From Capitulum mitella (Eukaryota > Arthropoda > Thecostraca > Pollicipedomorpha > Pollicipedidae): a DNA stretch of 64,000 nucleotides. Of this stretch, positions 1-13,270 are shown piece by piece; the first letter of the stretch is position 1, and every line of letters starts with the position of its first letter. The notes under the pieces are model-generated. The model made no database searches. It was given only the letters and a program-made list of their open reading frames with translations, and was not told the DNA's origin. The DNA is taken from NCBI GenBank assembly GCA_030062745.1, contig CP099841.1, positions 33,224,368 to 33,288,367 of the forward strand. The letters are read 5' to 3'. The translations under genes were made by a program, and so were the position numbers.

Positions 1-65
1 CAACCACAAAGCAGCATAAAAGACTTAAAACCCGCGTTCGCTTGGTTTTCACTGCATTTAAAAAA

Positions 66-176
66 GTAACGGAATAACGGAGTAACGGTAACTTCCGTTA
101 CTTTTTAAGGCAGAGTAACGGAGTAACGAGTAACGGACTGGCTTTTTTGAGTAACGGAGTAACGAGTAACGAAGTT
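66..176. repeat. GTAACG-rich degenerate tandem repeat
   Basis: The motif AGTAACGG/AGTAACGAG recurs about ten times, and a reverse copy (TTCCGTTAC) lies near position 90. Imperfect arrays of this kind are common at the ends of DNA transposons, but no second end is visible because the window starts here. Seen directly; the transposon link is inference. Confidence 0.6.
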
Positions 177-1046
177 ACATTTTTTAGTAACGATGCCCAC
201 CTATGGCGATTAGCACCCCTCCTTCAATGCCGAAAAACTAATATTGCCGAGATGCTGAAAATTGGTGGACATTAGCACGTGATATGTGACATTGGATACA
301 TATGGCTGTTTTGCACGTCAATAGTTTCAACCTGGTGCGTGCGGGGGACTCACTCGCTAAGGTGTGCCCGTTTGCCATTCAGACTTGGTTTGGGAATCGT
401 TGATGCTGGAGGCGCCAAATTTTGTGGTGGGCTGCAAAATCACAAACGCCGCCAAGAAAAAACAAGATTTGGAACATCAGTGGCAAGACGCTACCCAGGC
501 GAGCGTGCGGCTTGTTCCAATTGCGAGAAGGTACAAGACTTATTTCTACTTGCGTGATGAGGACGGCAGGTATTGTTTCATAGGGGTAATGCTGATAATA
601 AGCCGGTACACAGGTCTACGTGCGATACACAGCTTCGATTTTAACCATGGCACCATCAACTATGTCACGCTTTGATTTCCCTCTAGTTATGTACCTACAC
701 TCGCGGTGAGAAAAAGAAACGAAGTGACCCTGGTGGCAAAACTGACAACTATAATCACGTGTTAACGTGCCCCTCGACCCTGGGGTTGGTGTGCGGTGGG
801 AAGGGAAATTTGTCTTCGTTAATTTTAAATGCATAGGTTTTTCACGTTGTATGTCAAAATGGATAATTTTCCATTGTGCGTAATATGTGTGAAATGAAAA
901 AATCTAAAGTCTTGTTGATAACAAATAAGACATCAACATTTTGAAGGCAGTTATGCTATTTTGTATTTCATGCATATGACACACCAAACATTATGTGTTT
1001 CAGCATTTCAGCAGTAAGGGTTGGCCAACTGTCAGCCAGTTCTCTG
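177..1046. other. Upstream flank of EEF1AKMT1, no gene recognised
   Basis: The sequence is AT-rich with only short open frames. A pyrimidine/TTTCAG stretch near 1000-1012 could be a splice acceptor, so a 5' UTR exon may lie upstream. No conserved protein was seen on either strand. Confidence 0.5.
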
Positions 1047-3452
1047 ATGGCCGAGATGACTCAGAGGCTGGCAGCATCTGAGGCCAGAGTCCCAGATGCA
1101 GCATCAGACACAGATGATGATGAAGTGCAGCTGTCTCCATTTGCACTCGCTGCCCTCCAGGAGTTTGTTTCAGAGCAGCTGGAGCGGGAGCAGCACCGCC
1201 AGGATGCGGCAGGGCGAGACGCTGATGTTGATGTGGATGGTGACTTTGCAGAGGATTGGGTAACTAGCTAGATTCACCAGCACCTTAGTAGTAGATACCT
1301 TCATATCTTCAGGATGGATACAAATATTTGGAAATCAGAACCAACAAATGAGACTCAGAATCTTTTAAGCTGACAAGACTTCATCCCAGGAATTGGGTTG
1401 ACATGGAAGGCATTGACAGTGAATGCTCAAAGTAGCCAACCAGTTATCTTTTGGATAACCTTTAAGTTACTTTTTTGTCTGGAATCATGATTTGTCACAT
1501 GTTGCAACATGCTGTTATGCAAAGATGCATGTGACAACTTGACTGATCATGTGATTGACACCAATTTTGGTGCCTGCCCTGCAGCAGCTGAGCCAGTTCT
1601 GGTACAATGACCGCACTTGCCGAGTGCTGGGTGCCGAGGCGTTGCGTCTGGCCGGCCCTGAAGGTCGTGTCGCCTGCCTGTCGTGTCCCACCTTGTACCG
1701 ACACCTACGGAAGGTCCGACCGCCGGGCCTCCGACGTGAGTTCCGGTTGTATCAGTGGGGTCCGTCAAGACTGGGATTGGAAATCAGGGCACGCTGCCCG
1801 CTCCTGACGACGTGAATCATCTCCAGATTGTGTTTGTGTCTTTTGACAGTCACAGATGTGACATTATGATGACATGGAATGGACATGGGGGTGCAGCCTG
1901 GATTTCACCAAGGAAGGTGGTCAGGATAACCAAAATATGCTCTTAAAACTAAAGAAATCTGGGTTTTGGCCACTTTATTTTCGAATTCGTGAGGCATTCA
2001 TATATTTTTGTCTTGTGCATAAAGGGAATGTCAAATTTTCAATGTCATGGGGATCAGGACATCCTTGCCACCTTGGCTTTGCCCTGATTGGACATATGGG
2101 TTGACTATTATAATGGGCTGTTGTGGCAATGGACATTGCATGACCTTGTGGTGGATGTGGTAGTTAAGAGATTCACTAGGTGTTGGTTAATTAATGGAAT
2201 CAGCCATTTGTGTTGTTCATGTACATTTGGACTGTGCATTGCAACCTTAATGCAGTTACAGGAGAGGACTACAGAATGGTAGTATTTCCCGGGCTTGAAT
2301 TGGAAACTTTTTGGCTACCAGATAAGCCTAATACCAACGACCTTGCGTCGCTGTCCCATTAATGGCGTGTGCCTGGCCTGCCTGGCAGTGACCCTGCTGG
2401 AGTTCGACAAGAGGTTCGCCGTGTTTGGGCCGGAGTTTGTGCTTTACGACTACCGGTCTCCGCTGGAGGTGCCCGCCGAGTTGCGTGAGCAGTTCGATCT
2501 GGTCGTTGCCGATCCGCCCTTCCTCTCCGACGAGTGCCTCACCAAGACGGCCATCACCGTCCGTCTGCTGGCCAAACGCCACGTCCTGCTCTGTACAGGT
2601 ACCGACCTTCGGCTGTCCTATGCCGGCTTAGCGCCCCTGTAGTTTAACCACGCAGGCATGCAGCCCAAGACAGCGTCCTGCCCTGGACGGGTCTCCGTAG
2701 AGGGCGCACCACTCCATACGTGAACTGTGAGCTCCTTAAGCCCACTATCAGGCACGAAGGTCCTCCCTCTCGTGGGAAGATCTCCCGTCTTCCCGTCTGG
2801 GAACCGTTGGGCTCCCGGTGGGCATTGGTCAGGGAACTGTTTTGTTTCCGGGTGTCGATGGGCGGGAAACTGTTGCGTTCCTGGGAGTCATTGGTGGGGA
2901 AACCTTTGTGTGTCCGGAATCGGTCGTCGGGGGAGCTGTTGTGGGTTTGACTCGACCCTGTAAAGTAGGGTCCGTCTTTAATGCTCGCCTCTCTTTCAGA
3001 TGTATGCAGTGTCTCGACAGTGCGTTTCTTTTTGTGGAAAATGTATTTGACCGGACTAGTAACTGTAGTTACTAGGCGCTTTTTGAAGACCATAAGTTTG
3101 AAATCCATTTGTTTGTTCTGATGCGATGCGTGGACTGTGAGGCCATCTGTCGCGTGGCGTCGCGTGCAATACAGCTGCCTCCGCCTGCTCGGACGCAGGC
3201 GGGCGGTTACCTGACGCCACGTGGCCTGGTCTCGCCATTACCGTTACCATTACCATTACCATTACCGTGCACAGCGTGGTGACACGTGGCCGGCCCTCAG
3301 GCGCCCAGATGCGCGAGCTGGCCGGCCGACTGCTGGACCTTCACGAGTGCCGGTTCCGGCCGGCGCACGCCAACAACCTGGCCAACGAGTTCCGCTGCTT
3401 CGCCAACTACGACTTCGACAGCCACGTGGCGGACGACGAGTCCGGCTCGTAG
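1047..3452 (+). CDS. EEF1AKMT1: EEF1A lysine methyltransferase 1 (N6AMT2 type), four exons
   Basis: The exons are 1047-1259, 1585-1735, 2389-2598 and 3301-3452. All introns are GT-AG and the phases (0, 1, 1) match, giving 241 residues against about 214 in human. The family is a class I SAM-dependent methyltransferase that methylates a lysine of elongation factor eEF1A in the cytosol. Family marks: an acidic DTDDDE N-terminus with a LAALQEF segment, QLSQFWY at residues 72-78, FDKRF at 127-131, the catalytic DPPF motif at 163-166 followed by LSDECL, LLCTG at the exon 3/4 join, and NLANEFRC near the C-terminus. The extra length is in the N-terminal acidic/Gln-rich part. The ATG at 1047 has G at +4; an in-frame ATG at 993 is possible but lies before a likely acceptor. 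A possible poly(A) signal is at 4033. The gene looks intact. Confidence 0.93.
3235..3267. repeat. CCATTA/CCGTTA hexamer repeat
   Basis: Five to six tandem hexamers lie in intron 3 of EEF1AKMT1, about 35 bp before the exon 4 acceptor (AG at 3299-3300). Confidence 0.85.
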
Positions 3453-5224
3453 CCGGGGCGGACGGCAGGTGACGTCACTTCCGGAGTGTCGCCGACGGAC
3501 GGTGGATGGCGCCACTGTCGGAGTGCCCTGGCGGACGGCAGAAATGTGTTCTTCACGGTATGGGGAGGGTTGTGAAGAAACTTGTGCCTTCGGATTGTTT
3601 TTTTTTCATTGCGGCGCACATGGCGCAGACATTGGCAGGTGCATACGCCCAGCAGATGTCAGCAGTCGCACAGTGGGCTGGATGTTGTGGGGTTTGAACT
3701 TGGAGAGTTGTGTGAGTGTGGATGAGCAAATGGTTCATGTTTTGTGACGTTCTGCGAGGTGGGTGTGAGAATGCATTTGGAGTATGCTATGGTTGGAATT
3801 CCGCAATTATTACTGTTGCATTTGCCGAAGAGAAAATTGATGCTTGGTGGCAGTCTCACAACCCCCTGTCGCCAATGTAGGCGTAATATCTTATTTTACC
3901 TCGTTTTTCTCATCCGACATCAGTGCTGAAAAGTAATGGCCGTACATTTTTGTCGGCTTTGGATCTCCTGAAGTGGCGCGCCTGTGGTGAACCAACATTT
4001 GATTGGCTTTTTTGAATTGTTTATTATTATGAAATAAAACTGGCCGAACGGTTAAACGGCCGGTTAAACGGCCTCACGGTCATGCCGTGTTCACTGGAGT
4101 AATCGATTCCACATTTTCAAGGACAATCGATACGCTTAAAACTGCCTGCAGCGATGGTTTTCAACGCAGTCAATACTCAGCTAGTGAATATTAGACTGGA
4201 ACCTGCAGTGCCTGGACGACCGATCGCAACATGTCGCAGATACCTCGTTAGATGTATCACGTTCTGTCCCGAGTCCTGTCGTAAGCGTGTGGGAGCGGCT
4301 GCATGGGTGGACCACGATGCTAATGTGATCGCGCAAACGTATATTTTGTTGGCATCATTCGTTAATGTTAAATTTTGGCGTTCAAGGGGAGAGCGCGCAG
4401 CGACCTCTGTACGCCTCAGTTGTTTTGCTAATCCGGCCAATCATCCGTAGAGATAGCTTACGTTGACTGCCCAGCACCGAGTGCGCAAAGCGTGGCTGCG
4501 AGGACGAATACGACGAGTCAGATTCAGAAGCGGTCTTGCTCCTCCACAAAAAACCCACAAGTGTGAGTGCAAAGACCGACCATAGAGGAGCCGGCGGCCC
4601 TACCAAAGAGCATCGCAGCCCCGGCGGCGGCTGCGGCAATGGCGGCGGTAGCAGGACCCTGTTCATAGACAGCGGGACACACAAGACCTTCCGACCGGAC
4701 CGCTATCGGCTGCGTCATCACGGACAGGAACCATCCGAAGGTGGGAGTACCAGCGAGTGAGCTGCTGGACAAAGGCGAAGGCTCTGAGGCAGTGCAAACC
4801 GTGACGAGCCGGAGGCATGCGACCCCGTCGTGACTCAGAACCCGCCGAAGAATCTCGCCGCATCAGCTGTTTCGGCCCATGATCGCCGCAGGTCGGCGTG
4901 TTGACACACGACATCGCTGGACTCAGATTGGCACCTATATTGTAATTGATATGGCCTGACAGACCAGGGATGTAGAAGGGCGACGAAAAGTGTACGGGGG
5001 GGGGGGCTTGTCCCGGGGTGCTGGCCTCCACGGGGGCGCCGATCTCCAGTAGGGATCTTGGAATGAGACTGATGTCATGTTAAGACGGATTTAACTGGAC
5101 GTATCTCAGTGCGTATTTACATATAGACAAACATACACGAATAGGGACGGTGCTAGGGAGCCAGACGAAGTGAGATTTTTTGTGCTGCTTTGGGAATGCT
5201 ATGTTTGATCTCAAGTAAAGTTTT
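3453..5224. other. 3' flank of EEF1AKMT1, no supported gene
   Basis: AATAAA at 4033-4038 may end the EEF1AKMT1 transcript. Positions 4045-4080 hold a short GGTTAAACGGCC repeat. A GC-rich patch at 4560-4760 is open on both strands (Ala-rich on one, Gly-rich on the other), but neither reading has clean splice sites or a recognisable domain. Confidence 0.5.
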
Positions 5225-5905
5225 GAAGTCATTTTGACGCTTGTACGGGGACGCCTGGTCTGGATGGAGCGCCATATCTGTGAGGGGCGCCTGGTGTAGG
5301 GAATTTCGGGTTTAATGCGTTCCGACTGCATTATCACATCGGTGCCCACAGGTGCGTCTGATCTGCATCTGCTTGCTGGCCCATAAGGGGTGCTTGTATT
5401 CTGCATGTGCGTGGTCTGTGAGGGGCGCCGAATCCCTGAAGGGCAACTGATATCTTCATACGGGGTGGGAGCGTGTGACCTATGCGCCGAACATATGAGA
5501 GCATCCGATCCGTTTTGGGGCGCTGTGTAGGGATGTAAGGGGCGCCTGATGTTGGCCTGATTCGGGTTTTACGGGAGCTCCGACTGCATGTTCACATGCG
5601 TCCAGAGAGGCGCCTGATCTGTACGGGGGCACCTGGCCTGTGATGGGTGCTTGCCGTGTTAAATGTGCCTCGTCTGCCAGAGATGGCTCAAGTCTCATAA
5701 GGGCGCCTTGTATGTACAAGGCGACAAGTATGTGAAGGGCACCTGCAATATGTATTAGGAGCACGCTTGAAAAAGGGAGCTGAACCCCTGCGTGTCTCAT
5801 CTGTATGGGGGCCTTGACTCTGCGGGCATCTGCCTCGTAGATGTCCCTGGTTTGTGAGGAGCACCAAATTCTTCACAAGTGCCTCATTTGCATGGGGTCA
5901 GTAGG
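5225..5905. repeat. Degenerate tandem array, unit about 18-21 bp (GGCGCCTG.TCTGTAAGG type)
   Basis: Units such as GGCGCCTGATCTGTACGGGG and GCACCTGGCCTGTGATGGG follow one another with substitutions and small indels. No protein reading is conserved. The unit resembles those at 57590-59240 and 59395-59690. Confidence 0.65.
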
Positions 5906-6267
5906 GCGCCTGGCCTGCGTTTAAGGTCCTCGGACTCCAAGAGGAGTGCTTTTTTCTGTAAATGAGGAAGGGGCTAGAGGTTAATTGTTGTTTACGCGGA
6001 AAGCGCTCTCCCAGCAGAACATCTACCTGGATATCGGCCACGCCTTGTGCCCAAGTTTAAGAAATGCCTTTGCTACTTTGCTTGGATGTTTTGGCCAGGG
6101 CATAAAGGGGCGTCGGCACCAAGGGGCAAAAGGTGTGGAGGTGGGCATGTCCCCCCGTCCCCCTGCCTCTACACCTACGTATCAAGTCAATCAATCACTT
6201 CCCTTCAGTCTCCATGTCCTCAACTGAAAGGATCGGCTTTAAACTGATTTATCTATTTACCAGAAAA

Positions 6268-6312
6268 AGATCTACAGAAGTCTACAGAGTCTACAGAAAA
6301 GTCTACAGAAAA
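6268..6312. repeat. TCTACAGA short tandem repeat
   Basis: Four to five imperfect copies of (A)GTCTACAGA. Confidence 0.7.
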
Positions 6313-8055
6313 AGACCCATTAACTTTTCTGTGGTACGGCATGCTCTGTCAACACAACAACCTGACTGGCCACACCACATCAAAGCACCTCGGTAGCGAC
6401 ACAGACCTCCCGGCACTTCCACGGAGCGTCAAGACATGTTGGAAAGTGAATAGGACTGACGTCATGTTCGCATCCAAGCGAAACGAAATCCGTCAAATAT
6501 AAGCCTTGGTTTAGCGTTAGCCTTGGTAGCATCACAATTTCGGCCAAACGTTGACGACGCGTGTTTGCTGTGGACGTGTGCACCCGCATTAGGTATGAAC
6601 ACAGAGACCCGGTACAACACTGGTTTCTTTGGCATTGAGATTCTGTTTGGTGGTTATTGGTGCTATGATGTTAAATATGTGGTTTTTGTTTTGTTAAAAG
6701 CATACATAAGGTATCCTGGTACATTGATTGTTTGTTTGTTTGTTTGTTGTGGGTTAGGACGCACAGCCTCTTTGGCTCAAGCGTCCGTGTCTTAAGTCAA
6801 ATCTTGTGTCCCATCGGGCGTCAGTCGGTCGTCTGCCCGGTACATTGAGCAGGCGTCCGCTCGCTCGAGTGCACGTCACCCGCGATGGTAACGCCGCCAG
6901 TGGCCAATGTTAAAACTGTAAAGGGGTTCATCCGCTAGTACGTCATGGACACTGCGTCCATCAACCATTGTGGTCACCACGGATCATAAGTCTCCTGATC
7001 ATTGTAGTCATGGTCTAGAGGGCGGCGGCAGGCTACGGTCGCCATTTCCCTAGAACCAAATATGGCCATTCAGAAAGTTAAGAGTTTTGAATCCTTAATC
7101 ACTATGGAGATTCTAACAAAGATGGGAAATGAAATGTTGCAGTCTGTGTGAGAGAAGTCTTGTGGGTAAATTGGGGGCACTTAAGTTGCTGAAGAAGGTT
7201 TAAAGCCAGGAATGTGATGTAACTAGATGATTCCAGCTGTGCTGACTGATAGTGCCAGTGACAGGATCCCTGGGCCATTGTTAGCAATGTTGTGCACAAT
7301 CAGTTCTGCTTCCAGATAATGACATAAGTAATCCTAGCTTCATGTAATCAAACTTACCTAAGCTGACCTAACACAGTGGGAAATCAACCACTGGCAAACT
7401 GGTGGCCTCAGTGGCAAACTGGCAACAATGACATTATGGCATTGCAGCTTTGCGGCAGATGTGGCAAACTCATGATGCTTATAGCAAACTGATGAGTCCA
7501 CCTGGTAGCAGTGCTCAAAAAATGATTGGCATACAGTAAAGAAATTATACCACAGAATGAAATAAAAATGTATCCCTCATCTTCATTTCATTCCCACTTT
7601 TTACTTGCAACCTTATGGTATATTTCATGTTCTTTATGTTCCCCTTGTTTTACACAATTATATGCATGCCCTTGCCTCAGAATCTGCCTTTCCTGATGGG
7701 CCCACTTTGTATATGTCTGGCCACTGTCGACACTGTCTGCAGTCCTTGGTCATGATTGGCATAACCGGGTAAGTCTTCCCTGATCGTTTGTTATAAACGA
7801 GTCTATAACAATGGTTTCTTAGTTCACCAATACACCATTGTATGCTCTACTATCGCGGGAACAGATGGGGCTACCGTCGCGGGTGACACATCTATGGTGA
7901 GTTAACGTTCACCTGGACGGCCTTGAAGTGGTTTTGGTTGTACACCGATCAGCAGGTTTTGCAGTGAACAAAACACATGTGAAACAGGTCATTGTGCAGA
8001 AATGTACCTGCACCTGATGTAGAAACACCACATATGATATTGCAGAGAAGGGCAA

Positions 8056-8109
<54 letters not shown>

Positions 8110-8611
8110 ATGTATTTTTAGGTATATATGTTTCAGAATAATGAGGTTGTCACTCTACCCATCTGAAGATCCCAATTTCCAGCAGAAATATTGCAGTAAT
8201 GCATTTTTAACCTGCTGGCATCATCCGGGTGCTGTTTAGCTGTAAGTGAAAATAGTAATGGATCATCGTCATTGTTCATATAGTTGTGTTGATATGGAAT
8301 GAACATTTCCATTATAGCCTTACATATAGGAACAAAAAAGAATGCAGTAGTATCAAATAGGTAAAGCATAAATTAAAGATAAGCAAAAGTCAATGGCATT
8401 AAGGTAAAATGAAAATGGTTATTCATGGTGGAATATGAATATGAAAGTAATGACAATTTGAAAAAAGGATAAAATAGATATAAACATGGACTAAGAACAG
8501 GGCCTTGTCTGAGGAATTTTGACTGGGGGGCTAGGTGTTCCATTCTGGTATTCCAGTGTCACCTATATGCTATGGTGGTGCAAAAATGAGATTGCAACAA
8601 ATCCATATATC
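6313..8611. other. Intergenic, no gene recognised
   Basis: Unremarkable AT-rich sequence. It contains a TTTG run near 6730 and the TA microsatellite at 8057, but no exon pattern that I can support. Confidence 0.5.
8057..8110. repeat. (TA)n/(TG)n microsatellite
   Basis: About 21 TA dinucleotides followed by a short TG run. Confidence 0.95.
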
Positions 8612-9803
8612 ATAACCCAGTACCACCTGGGGGATGTCATAACAGAGATCTCCTCAGTTCTTTGTGAATGATGTCTGAACCATGAGAGCCAGCCCAACCA
8701 AACTCTTAGTGCATGTGCATCAATCAGTCTTGCATAGTCTGATGAGACCATTTTCATGTCAGGTCAGCCCATGGAGATATGACATCGTAAGTGGACCCTT
8801 CCATGTGTGTTTTTGCCTCTACGAGTGGTGGTGGGTACATGCCCCATTTTCTGCAGTGCTCACAAGTATAATGCACGGATTATTTGGATTGACAGAGGAT
8901 GCAGTCCCCAAAAGGATATTCAGTCATGACATGTCAATGTTAGAGGTCATGCTAGGCCATATTCAGGATGACAATTGAACTGAGTTGCATGTGGCTGATG
9001 GAAGTGGTTGCCACTGGCCTTCTCCATCATTTAAGCCAGACAAGCATATCTATGCACACTTCCTAGCAAGGTTTGCCAAATGCATTGTGAGGTCATGTCA
9101 GGTTATGTCATAGGTAGATGTCAGAATGAAATGAAATATAACATTTTCTGTGGGAGACCATAATGGAGCAGTAGAGAGTAATTATTGCTTCTAGTCAGAA
9201 AGAGAAAAATGACCATCTGATCTGACCTGGCTTAATCTTGACATGATTGAGAGTGGAAAGAGATTTAATTACCACGAGATATCTTTTCGGTTCTGCACTT
9301 GATGTAGTTAAGGATTCCAGCGAGTAATTATTGCTCTTTGTCAGGAAGAGTAATGCAAAACTGATCATTGAAAGGTTCCATTTCCGTCCATTTTGTGACA
9401 CGGCTGTGAATATCTTTGGAATGTAAAATAAGACCAATATTTTACCTGACCTAGGTTAACCTTAGCCTGACGTTTTTAACATTTTGGCACGGTTCTGATG
9501 CATAAGATCGTGACCTTTCGTTTGATACCCAATAAAAGACTCTAAGACCATTATTGCCAATGTTATGATGAACGAACCGGCGTCAGTTTTTGCGATGCCA
9601 TGTTTGCATTTTTCGCGACCTGCGACGTCATCAGACACGTGACTAGGGCTAATGTAGCACTTCCTGAATCACAAGATTCGGCTATCGACTGGTGGTAGAC
9701 AGGTTCAGATCCAGCGGTTAGATCCTGAGGCTATAAGAGGGTGCCCTTTTTGACACCCGCAGGCAGTCACGGATACGAAGCGCGCCAGGTGGTTCCGGAT
9801 TAA
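8612..9803. mobile_element. TTAA-bounded non-autonomous element, family C, old copy
   Basis: This is a diverged relative of the copy at 13271-14464. It has the same size (about 1.19 kb) and the same order of blocks: GAGCCAGCCCAA near the left, GAGATATGA, GTGCCCTTTTT near the right. The left end has decayed to ATAACCCAGTACCACCTGG. The right end is CCAGGTGGTTCCGGATTAA. No transposase is encoded. Confidence 0.65.
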
Positions 9804-12800
9804 TGTAGTCCTTAGGAGCAAGTTTTTTATTTGTTAAGAGTGGCGTCGTACATGGAACTGGCAGTTTTCGACGAAAACATTTTCGCCTTGAAAACGGTCA
9901 TTTTTTCCTCTGGCTATTAATGTCCTCATGAGTCGTAACGACCAAACCAACCCTGTTTTGATCCCTGCCAGTCCAAAAGTGGCCTTGCATATTGCCTTAG
10001 ATGTCGCCATTGACTGTGACCCGTAAACCACACGTTAAGGTGTGGTTTACGGGTCACAGATGTATCAAGAAAAACATTTTTACAGAGTCGGAGCCAAGCC
10101 CGTTTAAGCACGTCGTCAGTGCACGGTGTGTAAGGCAAACGTGGATTAGATAACCTTGTGCTGCATTGTAATGCATATGATACTGCATGCGACAACAAGC
10201 AAAGGATATTGCACAATAACATGATTTAATGTCATGCGATTTCATCAAACCGGTTCCAGTAACTGTTCACGACTTTATCGGGCTTGGTTTTACCACGTCT
10301 TTTTTTTATGCAACACTTAAAACATGAAGTTTACTTACGCATAACTCGGAGGGATGCATTCCAGTTTGGGTAAGCGAAAGACACATGTCGCTTCCTTACT
10401 GCAGTGCTTGACTGGCTGTGTTGCTTGGGACGCTAGGAATCAGGGCCCCGTGTAAGGAATTTTGACTGGGGCCGAGTCTTTCAATTTGGAATTGCACTAG
10501 CACTCATCTAACAGGGTGGTATAAAAATGAAATCACAAAACGCATGTTTATGTATAATTGTTCCCCACGATCAAAGGGAATTTTTGCATTTGTTTAGAGT
10601 GGTTCGGTACGCGCCGTTGGGCTTTTCGAGTCAGGCGTTTTTACCTTGAAAACGATGGTTTTCCGATTGTTAACCTCACGAGCTATAACCTCGCTTAGTC
10701 CGGCTTTGCCTGGAGTATTTCATCACCTTCCAACGGCGGGGGGGGGGTTGGCGGGGCGTTCAACCCTTTACCTGCCGGATGGTGTAAATCGAGTAACTTC
10801 CTGCCCATCCCCCGTCTGCCGGAATCGAGAAACTTTGCGTAATTACTTCCACTCCTGGAGTGGGTGGGACTGGACGGGTTGCCTTGTCAAGAGCCGGTGA
10901 TCAAAGGGTTGGCGCCACCATTCATAGCGGGCCTGACTGGTGCGGTCAAAAGTCCAAGGCATCCTTTGGGTGGGGGGGGGGGACAATTGGGACCGTCTTC
11001 AGGCATGATTCAAGTCACTCCTCTCTTGCATTTATGCATGTGAAAGATGCATCCAGTTCACTAAGACCTGTATTTGATTTGAAACATGATGTAAATAATC
11101 GAGTAAACACATCTACATTCCCCACCTTGTGTACTTTCTTTCATGTTACTGATATGATCTGGCATATGAAACGGAACGCCATACGGCCACCTGGGCCTGC
11201 ATGCAATTTTGAATCAGCAAGAATGGGATGTTATACATGTGGCATCAAATGGTGGGATCAAATGCTGCTGCACGCTGGACATCAGGGCACACGCATATTG
11301 TGTGGGAACTGGTGACATTGATGCTGGGATGCATTCGAATGTCGTGTTTGCAATACGTTGCCCGGAATACATGCACAATGCTGTCCACAGGAGGGGCGAA
11401 AAAGCGTAGTTGATAACCTATCTGGCTTCGGAGCAATGGTGACTCGTCATGATAGGCTGCTTAGGTAGTGATTTACCACAAATATCGGCAAATTTGGAAC
11501 TAAAATCGTACAGTAATGCGACGGACTGGCTGTTACTGTTCCAGCATACTACAATGCTGCCGTACATCAGCAAGATTTGCGAGAACTGTAGGCATTTAGG
11601 TTGTGTGGAGAACCAAGTGAGCCCACTGTAAATGCCCTTTGGTTCAGTTGTTGTAGCAAGGAAATCAGTAACATGACAATCAGGCCTCCAAAATCAGCAT
11701 TTCGCTGCATAATGGATGCACCTCTGCTCAATGCCAACAGCTCCCGAAATCTTCAAGTCCGTTCTGGGCTCGGTCGCTGAGCGCCGTGCTGGCCAGTCGT
11801 CCCAAACCTGGAGGACGGCCCGGTCCGACCGACCCCCCCCCCCCCACCTCGGAACGAGGCACGTGGCCCCCCTGACGGCCGAGCCGGCGCGAGGGGATTA
11901 GGCGCACAGACCGGAGGGAAGGCCTGTCTGGAGATCCGTCTGTCTTCAGGTCTGAGACAGTGAGGTCACTGAAACATGTCAGTTGGCACCCCGATGTGGA
12001 CTCAGAGTTGCAGACTTTTCGGCATTACAGGCCCAGAGAGCCAGAACGGTCTTGGCAGCTAAATGGTTAACCCGCCTTCACCTCCCACCCTGTCTTTCTT
12101 GAGAACCAATGGCTTGATTCGGCTCATTCAAGCGGCAATCAGTAACGCTAAACGTTGCGATCCTGTGACATATATACTGTTTTGCTCTTGGGTCACTGAT
12201 GGCGTCACAGATCAGGTCAAACGCGAAAAAATGACCATTCTCTCCAGAGTCACTTAATCACTGAAAAACAGACTTGAACTGAAATTGGCGCGGCAGTAGT
12301 GTCTGGAAGCTTGATCTCATTTTTAAAATGCTACCCGACCGAAGGCCATAAAAGGCCAAGGTGACCGGCTGGGTCAAATTTGGCGTCCGTGGTAACGTCT
12401 CATGCAATACGTGATTCCCAGCCCATTTGACACGGTTATTAAAAAAGACATTTTCAGGGAGCCTTGGGCACAAGAAAAGCTTTGAAATGGCCATTGTTAC
12501 CGTGCACATACAATACTGTAACGTTTTGTAATTTCAAACGCCTAGTATCACGACCACGCTAGTGACCTCCATCTGGCATCCCTGGATGATGGTACTAGTA
12601 AATTTGTCACATGTTGCACATTTCCACGGGATGTTGCACAACAATGCAAAGGCCGATAACTCCAATCCGGCCATCCAGAACGTCAGACACACGCCGCCAG
12701 ATTACTCGCTAAGCGGAAATCTGCGTAAACCCGCCAGATGCTGAAGTACGGAAGATGTTGCATTGTTGCTAGAAACTACTGTGTACGTTGTGCGTCCAGT

Positions 12801-13270
12801 TTGTTGCAAGAAAATCCGATAATCTGTCTGGCCTTATCCAAAAATTAGTCTGTTCACGTTCTTTTCTAAACTGTATTCTTCCTGGACCCTAAAAATGGAA
12901 AGTACGTATTTGGCCTAGCATGACCTAGCATGGGGTCAGAGGTGCTCCATACAGAACGGTAGGGCTTGCGGATGTGCAGTGCAAGCCACAATGGCCATTT
13001 ATTGCAAAATCACCTACAATATAGAGCGAAATTTTGTTGGACGTCAAATCCCCAAAAATGACTTTATGACTATGACTAAAGATATCTTTATGACCTCATC
13101 AAAATGTGACCAAAAATGATCTGGTTTCCAGATTTTTGTCAGCATGTGCACAATTGATGTAAAAAGGGTTCCGAAAGTTTCAGAGCGCTGTCTTTATTCG
13201 TTTCGGAGATAACTAAGAAATGCGCCAGGGGGAGGGGTCTGAAACGCTTCCCCCTCCGGTCAGCGGTGGG
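9804..13270. other. Intergenic, no gene recognised
   Basis: Holds the perfect hairpin at 10014-10059 and a fragment at 10452-10545 that resembles 8511-8600 (both contain GGAATTTTGACTGGGG). A GC-rich patch at 11740-11900 has a poly-C run. Open frames are short and do not look conserved. Confidence 0.5.
10014..10059. repeat. Perfect 20-bp inverted repeat with 6-nt loop
   Basis: The left arm at 10014-10033 and the right arm at 10040-10059 are exact reverse complements. The loop is GTTAAG and includes the tetramer TTAA. Confidence 0.95.
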
